A stretch of 64,000 nucleotides of DNA from Bradyrhizobium sp. WBAH42 (GCF_024585265.1 NZ_CP036533.1:8193001-8257000), one strand, 5' to 3'. Positions 18,882 to 28,405 are shown, counted from the stretch's first letter. Translations and numbers: made by a program. The notes: a model not told the origin generated them from the letters alone.

Positions 18882-19613
18882 TCAGACCGGATGTGTGACC
18901 CGCCGCAGAAAGTCCCTCGTGCGCTCGTGGCTAGGTTCACGCAAGATGTCTTGGGCGGATCCTTGCTCCAATATTTGTCCACGATCGAGGAATAGGACCT
19001 GATCGGCAACTTCCCGTGCGAAGTGAATTTCATGTGTAACCACTAGCATGGTCATATGCCCTTCCGCCAAACTGCGCATGACCTGCAGAACCTCGCCAAC
19101 CATTTCGGGGTCGAGGGCGGAGGTCGGCTCGTCAAACAAAATGGCGTCGGGCTGCATCGCCAGGGCCCGTGCGATCGCCACACGCTGCTGCTGGCCACCT
19201 GACAGCGATGCTGGATATGATTCGAGTTTGCTCGCGAGTCCGACACGCACGAGTAGCTCCTCGGCGCGGTCGATGACTTCCTTTCTGCCTTGCTTGAGCA
19301 CGTAAAGCGGTCCCTCCATGACGTTCTCAAGCGCCGTTCTGTGTGGGAAAAGATTGAAGCGCTGAAACACCATTGAAACGCGAGCACGAACCTCATGAAT
19401 CTTAGACGATCGGGCATCAACTTCCATATTATTGATAAAGATGCTGCCAGACTGATAGCTCTCAAGCCCATTGATACAGCGCAACATAGTTGATTTGCCA
19501 GACCCTGAAGGTCCGATGAGACAAACCACCTTACCCTTCGCAATGTCTACGTCGACACCTCGCAGCACTTGCGCAGTTCCGTAGGACTTGTGAACTGCTT
19601 GAAAGCGGATCAT
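18882..19613 (-). CDS. polar amino-acid ABC transporter ATP-binding protein
   Basis: The 243-aa protein is typical of GlnQ/HisP-type ATPases: Walker [10 protein letters not shown] near residue 33, Q-loop FQRFNLFPH near 84, signature LSGGQQQR near 137, Walker [15 protein letters not shown] near 156 and switch histidine VVTHE near 191. It energises import through the permease encoded immediately upstream. Its start codon overlaps the permease stop by sharing base 19613, indicating translational coupling. It is intact and of normal length. Confidence 0.93.
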   Translation of the reverse strand: MIRFQAVHKSYGTAQVLRGVDVDIAKGKVVCLIGPSGSGKSTMLRCINGLESYQSGSIFINNMEVDARSSKIHEVRARVSMVFQRFNLFPHRTALENVMEGPLYVLKQGRKEVIDRAEELLVRVGLASKLESYPASLSGGQQQRVAIARALAMQPDAILFDEPTSALDPEMVGEVLQVMRSLAEGHMTMLVVTHEIHFAREVADQVLFLDRGQILEQGSAQDILREPSHERTRDFLRRVTHPV

Positions 19614-20293
19614 CAGGCCAGCCTCAGTTTTTGCTCGACACGCCGCATTGTCAGATTAAGAGGAACCACAAGACATAGGTAGAGAATTGCCACCAGGCTG
19701 AAGACAGTAAGATTGTCGAAATTCGACGACGCAAGCATTTTTCCCTGCATCGTCAGTTCGGTTACCGAGATCACAGACACCTGGGAGGAGTCCTTTAGCA
19801 GCATGACCATGTTGTTGGCATAGGGCGGCATTACAACACGCGCCGCTTGTGGGAGCACTACCCGCCGCATCATTAAGCTATGCTTCATGCCAATCGATTT
19901 GGCCGCCTCGGTTTGTCCGCGGTCGATCGCCTCGATACCGGCACGAAACGTCTCGCCGATATAGCAGGAGTACGTGAGCGAAAGTCCCAAGACACCTGCT
20001 TGAAACGCTGTGAGATCAACTCCGAGATCAGGCATGACAAAATAGAGATAGAACAAGACGACCAAGATTGGGACGCCGCGCATCAATTCAACAAAGATTC
20101 GCGTGGGGCCGGAGAGGTAGCGTACGCCAGAAGTACGAAGCAGCGCCCAAAGCAGCCCCAGCAGAGTAGAGAGCGCTAGAGCTGCTAACGTTACAGCAAT
20201 CGTTAGCCATAAGCCCTTTATCAGGAAGGGCAAGTAGTCGGCAAACCGGGAGAGAAAGGTATTCACTTGAAGCACCCTCCATTGTGGATACAC
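19613..20293 (-). CDS. polar amino-acid ABC transporter permease
   Basis: This is a hydrophobic protein with about five membrane helices and the His/Glu/Gln permease EAA loop ([40 protein letters not shown]). It forms the channel for the periplasmic binding protein encoded upstream. The longest frame starts at GTG 20293. However, GGAGGG lies just before GTG 20266 ([14 protein letters not shown]), so 20266 is the likelier start, giving about 217 aa. One copy could act as a homodimer. Confidence 0.92.
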   Translation of the reverse strand: MYPQWRVLQVNTFLSRFADYLPFLIKGLWLTIAVTLAALALSTLLGLLWALLRTSGVRYLSGPTRIFVELMRGVPILVVLFYLYFVMPDLGVDLTAFQAGVLGLSLTYSCYIGETFRAGIEAIDRGQTEAAKSIGMKHSLMMRRVVLPQAARVVMPPYANNMVMLLKDSSQVSVISVTELTMQGKMLASSNFDNLTVFSLVAILYLCLVVPLNLTMRRVEQKLRLA

Positions 20294-20343
20294 GTCCCTC
20301 GCCGAAGCAGTGAAAAGGACGCTGACGCCTCGACACCGCGGAC

Positions 20344-21093
20344 TTAGAGGTTGTATTTTGCGAAGATGCGCGCCAGTTCGCCGCTTGCCTTCAACTTACC
20401 GATCGATGCGTTGACCCTCCGCAACAAGTCGACATTCTGTTTCGCAACGGCTGGAGCAACGTCGCTACTCTTCAGCGGCTTGTAGCCTTCTACAAGGCGC
20501 ACACCGAGCGCCGGGTTATGGACAATCTGATAGGCAACGATCGGCTGGTCGCCAAAGCCTGCCTTGACACGACCAAGCTTAACTTCGCGCATGATGTCGG
20601 CTATGCCATCGTAAAGCTTGACGTCGCTGAACAGACCGAGTCCCTTCAGTGGCTCTACGAAAGCACTGCCTATCTGGGCTCCTACAGGCTGAGCCTTCAG
20701 CGCTTCCAGCGTATAGTTTTTCCTATCGTCAGCCGCGACAAACATAGCCTCGCCATAGGCGAAGACGGGATCGGCGAAGCTGACAGCCTCCTTGCGTTGG
20801 TCGGTGACCAACATGCCGGCGGAGATCAGATCTATCTTGCCGGTATTGAGGCTCGGAATCAGCGCGGAAAATGCTACGATTTCGAACGACACTTCCCATC
20901 CGTTGTCGGCCGCGATCGCCTTTGCAAGGTCGACCATGGCACCCTTGATTTCATGGTTCTCGGGGTCGACAAATGTAAACGGTATGCCCGTGGTCGTGAC
21001 GCCAACCTTTATCTTTTCCGCAGCCCATGCCGTACCGTTGAGAACGAGTGACGCGCCGAGCCAGAGAATCGCAGCAATCTTAGGCATACTCAT
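20344..21093 (-). CDS. amino-acid ABC transporter substrate-binding protein
   Basis: The 249-aa protein begins with a signal peptide (MSMPKIAAILWLGASLVLNG TAWA, cleavage after AWA). The SBP_bac_3 fold follows: KIKVGVTTTGIPFTFVDPEN, IKGAMVDLAKAIAADNGWEV and LNTGKIDLISAGMLVTDQRK. The last motif is typical of family 3 polar amino-acid binders. It captures the substrate in the periplasm for the permease and ATPase that follow. Its ATG overlaps the stop codon of the oxidase gene (TAATG), so import and oxidation are co-expressed. Confidence 0.92.
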   Translation of the reverse strand: MSMPKIAAILWLGASLVLNGTAWAAEKIKVGVTTTGIPFTFVDPENHEIKGAMVDLAKAIAADNGWEVSFEIVAFSALIPSLNTGKIDLISAGMLVTDQRKEAVSFADPVFAYGEAMFVAADDRKNYTLEALKAQPVGAQIGSAFVEPLKGLGLFSDVKLYDGIADIMREVKLGRVKAGFGDQPIVAYQIVHNPALGVRLVEGYKPLKSSDVAPAVAKQNVDLLRRVNASIGKLKASGELARIFAKYNL

Positions 21094-22490
21094 TACCTCG
21101 CTTCATTTGATGTTGAACAATGACAGGCTCTCTTTGAGGACTCGCGCGTGTCTTTTCGTTGCATCACTCGATAGGCGATGCGCTGGCCCAATCTCATGAA
21201 GGCTGGGAATGGATATTTGCGCGGCTCACGTGTTAGAAATGACGCCCCAGTCGCAAATGTCCGACCAGCGGCCATCATGGCGAGCTTACTGCCGACATGA
21301 ACGGAGAATGACACGCCACTTCCAGCATAGCCGCCACCGCAGAATACCTGGTCTTGGCCGGGAACGGCGTAAACGAACGGCAGCGAATTCATCGACACAG
21401 CAACCCATCCACCCCACCAGTAATCTACGGTTGCCTGCGACAATGCCGGAAACTTTCGCCGCATCGCATCAATCATGTAGGCCTTGTGTCTTGGGTTTTC
21501 GGCATCCTTGCCCGTGATCGCGCTTCGCCCACCAAACATCATTCGTCCGTCGGGCAAGCGTCGATAGTAAAATAGGAGTCCGCGGGTATCGAACATGCAG
21601 TTGCCTGAAGGTAAACTTCCCGCAATCTGCTTTTCGTCCATCGGCGCCGAAACGATAATCTGCGAATGCACGGGAAGAATGCGGGCAGCGAGCGACGGAT
21701 TAAGGCGCGAGGATGTATAGCCGTTGGTTGCAACGATGACTTTGCGTGCCTTGACTAGACCGCTTGGCGTCCTCAGATGGTGCACTCCACCGTAGCGCTG
21801 CCAACCAATCACCGGGGAGTTTGGGTGAACGCGTGCACCATAACGACGAGCGAGTCGGCAAATGCCGCGCGCCAGCTTAAGCGGGTTCATTGAGAAGCCG
21901 TCAGGGAAGTACATGGCGCCATGCGCTTCCGCGCCATGATGAATTCCGGCTAAACCCTGTTTGGGCACAAAACGAGCTGGATATCCAACGAGATCGTTGT
22001 AGAGTTCCGTTTCGCGCTTTAGCGCCTCAACGTGAGCGTTAAACGCCGCGACCTTGTAGACGCCGTCAGGCTGCACGTCGCAATCAATTTCGCCTTCACG
22101 GATTATCGCTCGTACCCCATTCAGTGCTTGAAGCATCTCGTTGAAGTAGGCCTTGCCGACTTCTTCTCCGTAGACTTTGATCAACTTCGCAATAGGCATG
22201 CGTCCGCCCGAAATGCGCGCGAAGCTACCGTTGCGCCCACTGCAGCCCCAAGCGACTGAACGGGCTTCAAGGACGATCGCTCTAATGCCGTAGTCGCGCG
22301 CAAGTGACAGGGCTGCGCTCAGCCCGGCATAGCCGCCTCCTATTACCGCGACGTCGACTTCCACACCTTCTTGAATGGCTCCGTCGTCTTGGGGTGGTGG
22401 GCCCGCGACGGACGCCCAATAGGTTTCTGGATCCAGCACGCTTGGGGCTGGATAATCATCGACTAGTGGATCGTAAGCTTGTTCTGCCAT
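21093..22490 (-). CDS. FAD-dependent amine/D-amino-acid oxidoreductase (DAO family)
   Basis: The 465-aa protein has an FAD-binding Rossmann motif VDVAVIGGGYAGLSAALSLA at about residues 46-66. It then has the DAO-family stretch VAWGCSGRNGSFARISGGRM, and near the C-terminus FCGGGYAGSGVSFSVHVGSK as the second FAD contact. The layout resembles gamma-glutamylputrescine oxidase and related glycine/amine oxidases. It should oxidise an amine or amino acid to an imine, passing electrons to oxygen or the quinone pool. It is the first gene of the cluster and is coupled to an ABC importer, with RidA downstream to remove the imine. Substrate unknown. It looks intact. Confidence 0.9.
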   Translation of the reverse strand: MAEQAYDPLVDDYPAPSVLDPETYWASVAGPPPQDDGAIQEGVEVDVAVIGGGYAGLSAALSLARDYGIRAIVLEARSVAWGCSGRNGSFARISGGRMPIAKLIKVYGEEVGKAYFNEMLQALNGVRAIIREGEIDCDVQPDGVYKVAAFNAHVEALKRETELYNDLVGYPARFVPKQGLAGIHHGAEAHGAMYFPDGFSMNPLKLARGICRLARRYGARVHPNSPVIGWQRYGGVHHLRTPSGLVKARKVIVATNGYTSSRLNPSLAARILPVHSQIIVSAPMDEKQIAGSLPSGNCMFDTRGLLFYYRRLPDGRMMFGGRSAITGKDAENPRHKAYMIDAMRRKFPALSQATVDYWWGGWVAVSMNSLPFVYAVPGQDQVFCGGGYAGSGVSFSVHVGSKLAMMAAGRTFATGASFLTREPRKYPFPAFMRLGQRIAYRVMQRKDTRESSKRACHCSTSNEAR

Positions 22491-22961
22491 TTATCGCTGT
22501 GCGATTTATAATGATCGATTTCAGGCATGTAATTGCAAGTTTGCGATGTAGTCAATCGATTTCGCGCTGTTTTTTTCGAGATGCGATTCCTGCCTATCGC
22601 ACCTTGACACGAACCGGGTTACATCGCTGGAACATTTTGTTCCGCGGTGAGGCGGGGCGCGTTTCTAGATGAAGTGGTTTTGGTCGAGCACTAAGTGCGG
22701 CACTTGGCTCGCATGTTTCGTGCTGTAGCTGTTTGGTTCAGCCCCACCGGACCACTGTCTCGTCAAGGCGCTGGGCCATGTCTGTCTCGTCGGTTTGAGA
22801 TTGGCGTGCACCACGTTTCAGCCGCGCGCGCCACCCGCCTTCTGATTTCCAACGGTTGATTAACGCTCGGCTCGTCATGCATTCGCCCGCGGACGATCCC
22901 CGGCAACAGTCGAACTCAAACTCCGTCGCATCGCGACGGCGGGTGGCCCCTTGTCCCCTGT
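22491..22961. other. intergenic region upstream of two divergent genes
   Basis: This stretch should hold the promoter of the oxidase-transporter operon on the minus strand and that of the TonB receptor gene on the plus strand. I can see no unambiguous promoter or operator and no coding sequence. Confidence 0.5.
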
Positions 22962-23824
22962 TTGGAAACGAGCCGACTTCGTGTACTTCTCACACCGCAT
23001 GTGACTGGCGCTAGCTGGCTTCTGCTCGGCATCTCGAGCACACAAGCGATGGCGCAGGACAAGCCGCGGACGGAACTACCAGCGGTCACCGTAACCGCGC
23101 CCAGCCCCATCGTGCGGCGGCAGTCTTCTCCCACACGCACTACATCAAGAAACGCGCGCGGAGCCGCACACAATCGCAGTCGAGGTCCGGACGTCGCGTC
23201 TACGCCTTCCCCTGTGGTGACTCAGCAAGGCGTGCTGCCAATCGTGGCCAACCAGTTTGCAACAGTCACGGTACTGCCGAACGAGGAAATCCGCATCGGA
23301 GGCGGCGGTCAGCTGGGTGATCTCCTATTCTCCAGACCCGGCATCACCGGCTCGAGCTTCGCGCCGGGCGCCTCTAGCCGACCGATCATCCGGGGCCTTG
23401 ACGTCAACCGTGTCGGCGTCACCGAGAATGGCATCAACGGCGGCGGAGCGTCGGACCTTGGTGAAGATCACTTCGTCCCGATCGACCCCTTCGCGATCAA
23501 CCAGATCGAAGTGGTACGGGGGCCCGCCGCGTTGCGCTACGGGTCGACCTCGATCGGTGGAGTCGTGAGCGCGACCAACAACCGAATCCCCGACGCACTG
23601 CCGATTTGTGCGACACTGCCGTTCCAAAGCTACGGCAAGCCCACACCTCTTGCCATGCCGGAAGCATCTTGCACTACGGTCGAGACGCGCACAGCGTTCA
23701 GCTCAGTCGACCGCGGTGTCGAAGGCGGTCTGCTGGTCGATGCAGGCGCCGACAACTTCGCGTTCCACGCTGACGCCTACGGCCGCAAGACTTCCGATTA
23801 CAGCATTCCAGAACGAGCACTAAC
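22962..23824 (+). pseudogene. TonB-dependent outer-membrane receptor, N-terminal part
   Basis: The frame starts METSRLRVLLTPHVTGASWL with a signal-like segment ending STQAMAQ. A plug domain follows: LPAVTVTAPSPIV, GQLGDLLFSRPGITGSSFAP, RPIIRGLDVNRVGVTENGIN and IDPFAINQIEVVRGPAALRY, then GSTSIGGVVSATNNRIPD. The start of the barrel is present (FHADAYGRKTSDYSIP), after which the sequence runs into an opposed RepA fragment at about 23824. About 290 residues remain of a usual 700 or more, so no functional receptor can be made. Its ligand is unknown. Confidence 0.82.
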
Positions 23825-24067
23825 CCGTCAAAATAAGTCGGTTGGACAACTTTCCGCATTGGCCGCCGGTGTTCGTCGTATCGAATGGCGCCGTAGAGAG
23901 TTTCGTTCGCCGCGATGTCGAACTCGGGTTGATACCCAACATTGCTGACAACGAAGCTTGCGGATCGAGGTCAATCGCGAGGACCCGAAAGCCGGCCAGG
24001 GCGAGGGATTGCGAAAGATACAATGCCCTCGTCGTCTTGGCGGAGCCGTCTTTGAAGTTCGCGACGG
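23825..24067 (-). pseudogene. repA: plasmid partition protein RepA, middle fragment
   Basis: The minus strand reads AVANFKDGSAKTTRALYLSQ, the deviant Walker A of ParA/RepA ATPases, then LAGFRVLAIDLDPQASLSAM and LGI. A one-base deletion shifts the frame, after which PEFDIAANETLYGAIRYDEH and RRPMRKVVQPTYFDGL continue the protein. It is cut on the 5' side by the integrase-type IS end at 24068 and on the 3' side at 23825. It is the missing continuation of the RepA N-terminus at 33466-33844. Confidence 0.8.
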
Positions 24068-24192
24068 CGCATTGCCTCACCCAGAATGTTACTGGACAAC
24101 TTCTCGCCGATGATTGGGTCGGTGCCATCGAATTGGTTCGGTGGCGTCTATGGCGGGAAAGATCAGTATGGGCGCGCGGCGCGAGGTGGTGT
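24068..24192 (+). mobile_element. left end of the integrase-type IS (125 bp)
   Basis: It is identical to the outer 125 bp of the element at 58549-60334, read from its 60334 side (TTGCCTCACCCAGAATGTTA at the tip). It interrupts repA on one side and stops abruptly at 24192 against an IS3 tail. The length is close to the 127-bp junction units seen elsewhere. Confidence 0.75.
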
Positions 24193-24386
24193 ACAATCTC
24201 CAGCGTCCCCACTCGTCGCTGAAATACCTGACCCCCGCGGCCTACGCCGCCCACCTCACCGCAACGGACGATCGGCTGCGCAACCCCGACCAGCTCCGCC
24301 GATCGTCCGTTGCTCCATCCGCGCCACTTGGCGTACAAAACCCCGAGACTCTAACTGCCGCTGGATGAAAATGCAGTGGCAGGTCA
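24193..24386 (+). mobile_element. IS3-family right end, 194 bp
   Basis: This encodes the last residues of an IS3 orfB (YNLQRPHSSLKYLTPAAYAA, then HLTATDDRLRNPDQLRRSS) and ends with the terminal repeat whose inverse is TGACCTGCCACTGCATTTTC. An identical inverted copy is at 28904-29097. The unique DNA between them therefore looks like a segment bounded by two copies of this IS. Confidence 0.78.
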
Positions 24387-25265
24387 ACTGACGTCGAGAT
24401 CGGCCCAACTCGAGATAGGCCAGTCGTGCCAGCCGGACCTTTGGTCCCTCCGCCGGATGACAGGCGGCGCCAGGCCTTCTTGGGAAGGCTCTGCGCGATC
24501 GCGGAGGCGGTGCCGGCGGCAGGCTGCGGCTTGCCCCAGGAACGGAACACATGATTGGAAGCAACACCTAGAACATAGCCTTTGCCCGCCTCGCGCAGCA
24601 GGATTTCGATCTCGCCCGTGCCATACAGGCTGTCCGCCGCGACGAACGAGAACGGCGCCTTTGCGGCGATCGCACGAGCGATCATTCGACGCGCGATCTT
24701 GGGCTTGGTCGCAAAGTCCACATTGCTCGGTACATGCGGTGCCTTCAGGCGAGCGGGGGCGTCCGTCCATTCCTCCGGCAGGTAGAGCGTGCGATCGATA
24801 AAGGCATGGCCATGCCGCGACACATTGGAGGCGAACACTCCGATCTGGCAATTGGTGATCTTGCCCGCCGAGCCAGTGTACTGGCGTGCGACGTCGCACG
24901 ATACCTTGTCCTGTTTTAAAAACCCGGTCTCATCGATAACCAGAACCGCGTCCTCATCGGCAAGCGTTTCCAGCGCGTACTCACGTACAATGTCGCGCAA
25001 CGCGTCGGCATCCCACTGCCCCCGACCCAGGATCGCCTGCTGGCGCCACGGGCCTGGATCGCCGGCCGCTTCAGCCCGCATCCAACCCGTCTTGCGCGGC
25101 TCGTTACCCAACAGTACGTCGAGAAACCGCCACGCCGAGGCCGCCACCCGCTCCTGCGTAAACAGCGGACGGATGCGTTGCTTGGCATCTCGCAACGAGG
25201 AAGCTCACAGCGTCAGCGTATCTTCAACCGACGTGCCGCCAATCATCAGATTCCGAACATGGTCC
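24387..25265 (-). pseudogene. IS701-family transposase, truncated
   Basis: The main frame has the DDE_5 domain: AVLVIDETGFLKQDKVSCDV, ARQYTGSAGKITNCQIGVFA and FVAADSLYGTGEIEILLREA. The true N-terminus near 25260 is separated by an in-frame TGA near 25208, and there is a frameshift near 24450. The C-terminal third (after ADLDVS) is replaced by the IS3 end at 24386. Confidence 0.85.
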
Positions 25266-25307
25266 CACCCGTGGATTCAGAACTCACCGAAAATAGCAAC
25301 TGTAATG

Positions 25308-26597
25308 CTAGGGCCATAGGGCTGCTGCGCCTTTCGGCGCTGGCTCCGTTTGCTTCAGGCGCTCTAGGTAGCCGCGCGCGCGCGAAATCACCGCCTCCAC
25401 GACAGTGTCCAGGACGGGATCGCCGCGGGCAGGCATGGCTTCGACCTCGGCCTTGGCCACCATTGCATGGTGTGTCACGGCCTGAGCAATCTCGGAGACG
25501 CGGCGGATCGTCTGTGTTGGAGAGAGCTTGCAGTCGATGGCGAAGCGCTCCCAGTGGTTGCGTCCAAGCTGATCAGCCTGCTTCTGCCCGCCGATCTTCT
25601 GCGCCATGTTGCGTGTGATCTTCGGATATGGCGCCGCACAGACGATGTCGTAGCTTGGCGCCATGGCGGCGCCGCGCGCCGATAGCATCAGCGAGTAATT
25701 TTTGGCGTGGGAATCCGTGTTCCACACCATTGGATTGAAGATGGCAAGGTCGACGAAGCGGGCGGTCTCATGTGCTGTCATGTGGCGCTGGGTCACGCCG
25801 ACCATGTCGGCCAATGATGGTCCTTTTAGGCCTCTATCGTTGTTCTGGTACTTGGCAGCTGGCGGTCGGCCGAGGGCTTGGCAGAAGTCCTCCTGATGCA
25901 GCCGCCGCCACCTCTTGCCGTCATGACGGCGGTCATAGCGCTCAACCAGCAGGTAGCTACGTTCGCCTGCCGTTCCGGTCGTCACCTTCGGCGTCGGGAT
26001 TCCGATCATGCGCGCGAGCGTCAGGCAGAATGCCTCGTTCTGGACGGCGCCAGGTAAGTGCTCGCCATCGGGCTTGATGATGTGGGTCGATGGCGCGCCG
26101 TCGATCGGTATGTACAGGGTGTCGCCATTCAGAGCGACGGCGAGCTTCGTCTGCACACCGGCAAGCGACATCGACACGCCATCTTCGCCGACGAGGAAGG
26201 GCTTGTGGGGTAGCTCATTGAGGATGCGCTCGAGCGCGGCCTTGTCGGGGATCTCTCGCCATTTTCCGGCGATCAGCCCGGTGCCAGGCTGTCCGACGGA
26301 GAGCGCGCCGGCGGTGTCGCGGCCCATCTCGGCAAGAAGACCGATGACATCGGCCGGCGACTTGCCGAGCATATGACCTACGATCCCGAGAGTTGCGTTT
26401 TCCGGCAGCAGATTTGCCGCCCATGGCAGAATTGCCGAGGCATCGTGGGACGCCCGCGAGAGCGGCATGGTGAGCGACACAGGGAAGGCGCCGGTCAGCC
26501 CGCGCCAGGATTCGGCATAGGTGAAGCCTGACGCTTCGTCAGCGGTCGTGATCCAGCCGACCTCTCGCGTCTCAAAGTAGACCGGAAGACGGTCCAT
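25308..26597 (-). CDS. hipA: HipA-family serine/threonine kinase toxin
   Basis: The likely start is ATG 26597-26595 (MDRLPVYFETREVGWITTAD), giving 429 aa. The N-terminal domain (LTGAFPVSLTMPLSRASHDA, WAANLLPENATL) is followed by the kinase core. This has an ATP-contact segment STHIIKPDGEHLPG, catalytic loop MVWNTDSHAKNYSLML (Asp and Asn present) and metal-binding motif APSYDIVCA. Known HipA proteins phosphorylate glutamyl-tRNA synthetase or related targets and slow growth. The gene overlaps hipB by about 26 bp, with hipB upstream, the standard antitoxin-first order. All key residues appear present, so it is probably active. Confidence 0.92.
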   Translation of the reverse strand: MDRLPVYFETREVGWITTADEASGFTYAESWRGLTGAFPVSLTMPLSRASHDASAILPWAANLLPENATLGIVGHMLGKSPADVIGLLAEMGRDTAGALSVGQPGTGLIAGKWREIPDKAALERILNELPHKPFLVGEDGVSMSLAGVQTKLAVALNGDTLYIPIDGAPSTHIIKPDGEHLPGAVQNEAFCLTLARMIGIPTPKVTTGTAGERSYLLVERYDRRHDGKRWRRLHQEDFCQALGRPPAAKYQNNDRGLKGPSLADMVGVTQRHMTAHETARFVDLAIFNPMVWNTDSHAKNYSLMLSARGAAMAPSYDIVCAAPYPKITRNMAQKIGGQKQADQLGRNHWERFAIDCKLSPTQTIRRVSEIAQAVTHHAMVAKAEVEAMPARGDPVLDTVVEAVISRARGYLERLKQTEPAPKGAAALWP

Positions 26598-26946
26598 CAG
26601 GCTCCTCCTCGTCGCTCTCGGGAATGTCCGGTGTCTCGGAAGTGTTCGCGCGGCGGGCTTGGGCGTCCTTGAGAACATCCTCGATGCGCAGCCCGAGCAC
26701 GTTTGCCACGTGCAGGCTGCGCCCGAGCTGACAGGTGCTTTTTCCGGCCTCGAGGTCGACGATGAAGCGCTTTCCTGTCCCACTCACCATGGCCAGCTCG
26801 TCCTGCCGGAGGCCCTGGCGTTTGCGTTCTTCCTGGATGAGGCGACCGAATGCTGCAGCGAACTCGGCGGCTTGGCGCGCGACACCGGTCTCGCCAGGAG
26901 CGTCCTTTCGCCATGAGGGGGGAGTACCCTTTGGAGGCGTGTTCAT
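26572..26946 (-). CDS. hipB: HipB-family antitoxin, Xre-type helix-turn-helix
   Basis: The start is ATG 26946 (MNTPPKGTPPSWRKDAPGE), with AGGGGAG just upstream as ribosome binding site, giving 124 aa. A Cro/C1-type HTH lies at about residues 35-95: GRLIQEERKRQGLRQDELAM, VSGTGKRFIVDLEAGKSTCQ and VANVLGLRIEDVLK. The acidic C-terminal tail is probably disordered. HipB neutralises HipA and represses its own operon. Four operator-like repeats lie directly upstream, the first within 20 bp of the start codon, which fits autoregulation. Confidence 0.9.
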   Translation of the reverse strand: MNTPPKGTPPSWRKDAPGETGVARQAAEFAAAFGRLIQEERKRQGLRQDELAMVSGTGKRFIVDLEAGKSTCQLGRSLHVANVLGLRIEDVLKDAQARRANTSETPDIPESDEEEPDGPSSGLL

Positions 26947-26961
26947 AGCTCCCCTCGTCAC

Positions 26962-27132
26962 AAAGTTACCGATGGGGAACTTTATGAGCTGGAACGGAGA
27001 ATGTCCAGCGAAAAGTTACCGAGCGGGATTTTCTACGCAGTTCCGACATAAAGAGGCAAAAAGGTTACCGAACGGGAACTTTTACGCCGAAGCCACGGTT
27101 GGGCGACCCAGAAAGTTACCGATGGGAATCTG
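26962..27132. promoter_or_regulatory. array of four HipB operator-like repeats with about 50-bp spacing
   Basis: Four copies of an interrupted palindrome, AAAGTTACC-N4-GGGAACTTT in its best form, start at 26962, 27012, 27061 and 27112. Copy 1 (26962-26983) and copy 3 (27061-27083) are the most symmetric. Copies 2 and 4 keep the GTTACCGA left half and a weaker right half. The 49-51-bp spacing is close to five helical turns, placing all sites on one DNA face. This is a layout suited to cooperative binding and DNA bending by HipB. The -10/-35 elements for hipB should lie among them. Confidence 0.75.
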
Positions 27133-27307
27133 CTGCCAATACCAACTCGGTTTTTTGGAAATCGATGACGACCGGAGGGAATCCCCGCTCATCCGTCGAG
27201 CGAAACATGGTCCTTGGCGTCCACTCGATGTGGCGACCTCCTCACGTTCGGCGAATGAGTAGCGCCCTAATAGAAGTTTTGACGACAAGTTTTGACGATA
27301 GCGAAAT
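27133..27307. other. spacer between the operator array and the next gene
   Basis: The sequence repeats AGTTTTGACGA twice near 27275-27300 but shows no gene. It may contain the promoter of the plus-strand gene at 27308. Confidence 0.4.
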
Positions 27308-28147
27308 GTGTCGGGGTCATACCGCCCGCTCGTGCAGTTGGCAGACAATATTGTGCAACCCTGCGCGAACGCTTTCTCACCGCGGAAAGACAATCATTCC
27401 AGGCCATCAACAATCGGCGAGCGTCTGACCAGGTTGACTGCCGAGAGATACGACATCAGCTTAACCGTGGATGATGATTTTGGCGATGAACTCAAGTCGA
27501 CCTCGGATTTGTTGGGAGAACTCAAATCAATTCTTCCCCGGGAAACCATCGAGCATTTCTACGCCGTCAACAAGCTGGGCAACAAGGGAGCGCACGACGA
27601 CGAAAACAAAACACCTACGCGTAAAGATGCGCGAAAGGCACTTGAGAGTGCCCGTCAGCTTGCACGTTGGTTCGTTCGCGAGAACTCCCAGATGCAGACC
27701 CGAGACGAAGCGAGGTACTCCGCGAGAGAAAATGAGCCACAAACAAAGACCATCGATGAGCACACACGTACTCAAAATCTCTTCTGGAGAAGAGTTGGTT
27801 TCGCAGTGCTCGCCCTGATAGGAATAGTCGTGTGGTATCTGTGGGATAATCGTTCGACGAATGTTGAAGCCAGACTGGAAGAACAGCGTCGTATTGAAAT
27901 TGTCCGTCGACAGAGGGAACAGTAGCAGGACGAAGAACGGCGGAAAGTCGAACAGCGACGCCACCTTGAAGAGCAAATGCGGCGCGCTGAACAACAACGC
28001 CAGCAGCAGGAATATGAGCGTCGCGTCGCGATGATCACTGAAGGAATTAGGAGTGGCCGGTGTGGCGGAAATCCACGCGGAGCGTACTGGTGTTGCGATC
28101 CGGGATTGTGGGCTCGTCCTGGAGGCGGCTGCTCGCGTTCTCGCTGA
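27308..28147 (+). pseudogene. DUF4145-like membrane-anchored protein with in-frame TAG
   Basis: A frame from GTG 27308 encodes an N-terminal helical region similar to DUF4145 (GERLTRLTAERYDISLTVDD, then FYAVNKLGNKGAHDDENKTP and ESARQLARWFVREN). One membrane helix follows (RVGFAVLALIGIVVWYLW, about residues 160-178), then a charged coiled coil. TAG at 27923-27925 interrupts the coil. The same frame goes on with EERRKVEQRRHLEEQMRRAE and ends RGAYWCCDPGLWARPGGGCS at 28147. The break is CAG to TAG in a Gln/Arg-rich repeat, so it is a recent nonsense mutation or an error. Role unknown; DUF4145 domains often occur in defence genes. Confidence 0.55.
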
Positions 28148-28155
28148 GGACTAGG

Positions 28156-28405
28156 ATTGTCCGTCGTCAGATAATTTGAAACTGATCAGCTTTTCGAGAA
28201 GGAGAGGCTCTGGCTGATCAGGGGTTAGAATTAAGCTGCTTGCACTTGATGCTGCAAGCGGCGGTTTGCGATGGTGTTGCGTTTGATGAGTCTTCGTTCG
28301 GCGAGTGATCGCCTCAGCCCTGCCGAAGTAGACATCGGCAGGAGTGAGGTTGAAGTATTTTGCAAGATGTGCTGGCCGTCTTCGGTTTGTAGCTCGCGCC
28401 ACAAG
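28156..28405 (-). pseudogene. IS3-family orfB, C-terminal fragment
   Basis: The terminal repeat TGTCCGTCGTCAGATAATTT lies at the right border. The minus strand reads NLTPADVYFGRAEAI, the classic C-terminus of this IS3 subgroup, then an open tail ending KLISFKLSDDGQS. A related fragment in the other orientation lies at 39480-39840. Confidence 0.75.

Noticed and set aside
28185..28215. tts-box-like string (GATCAGCTTTTCGAGAAGG)
   Set aside because: It lies inside the C-terminal coding end of an IS3 transposase fragment, the second half of the motif does not match, and no effector-like gene follows.
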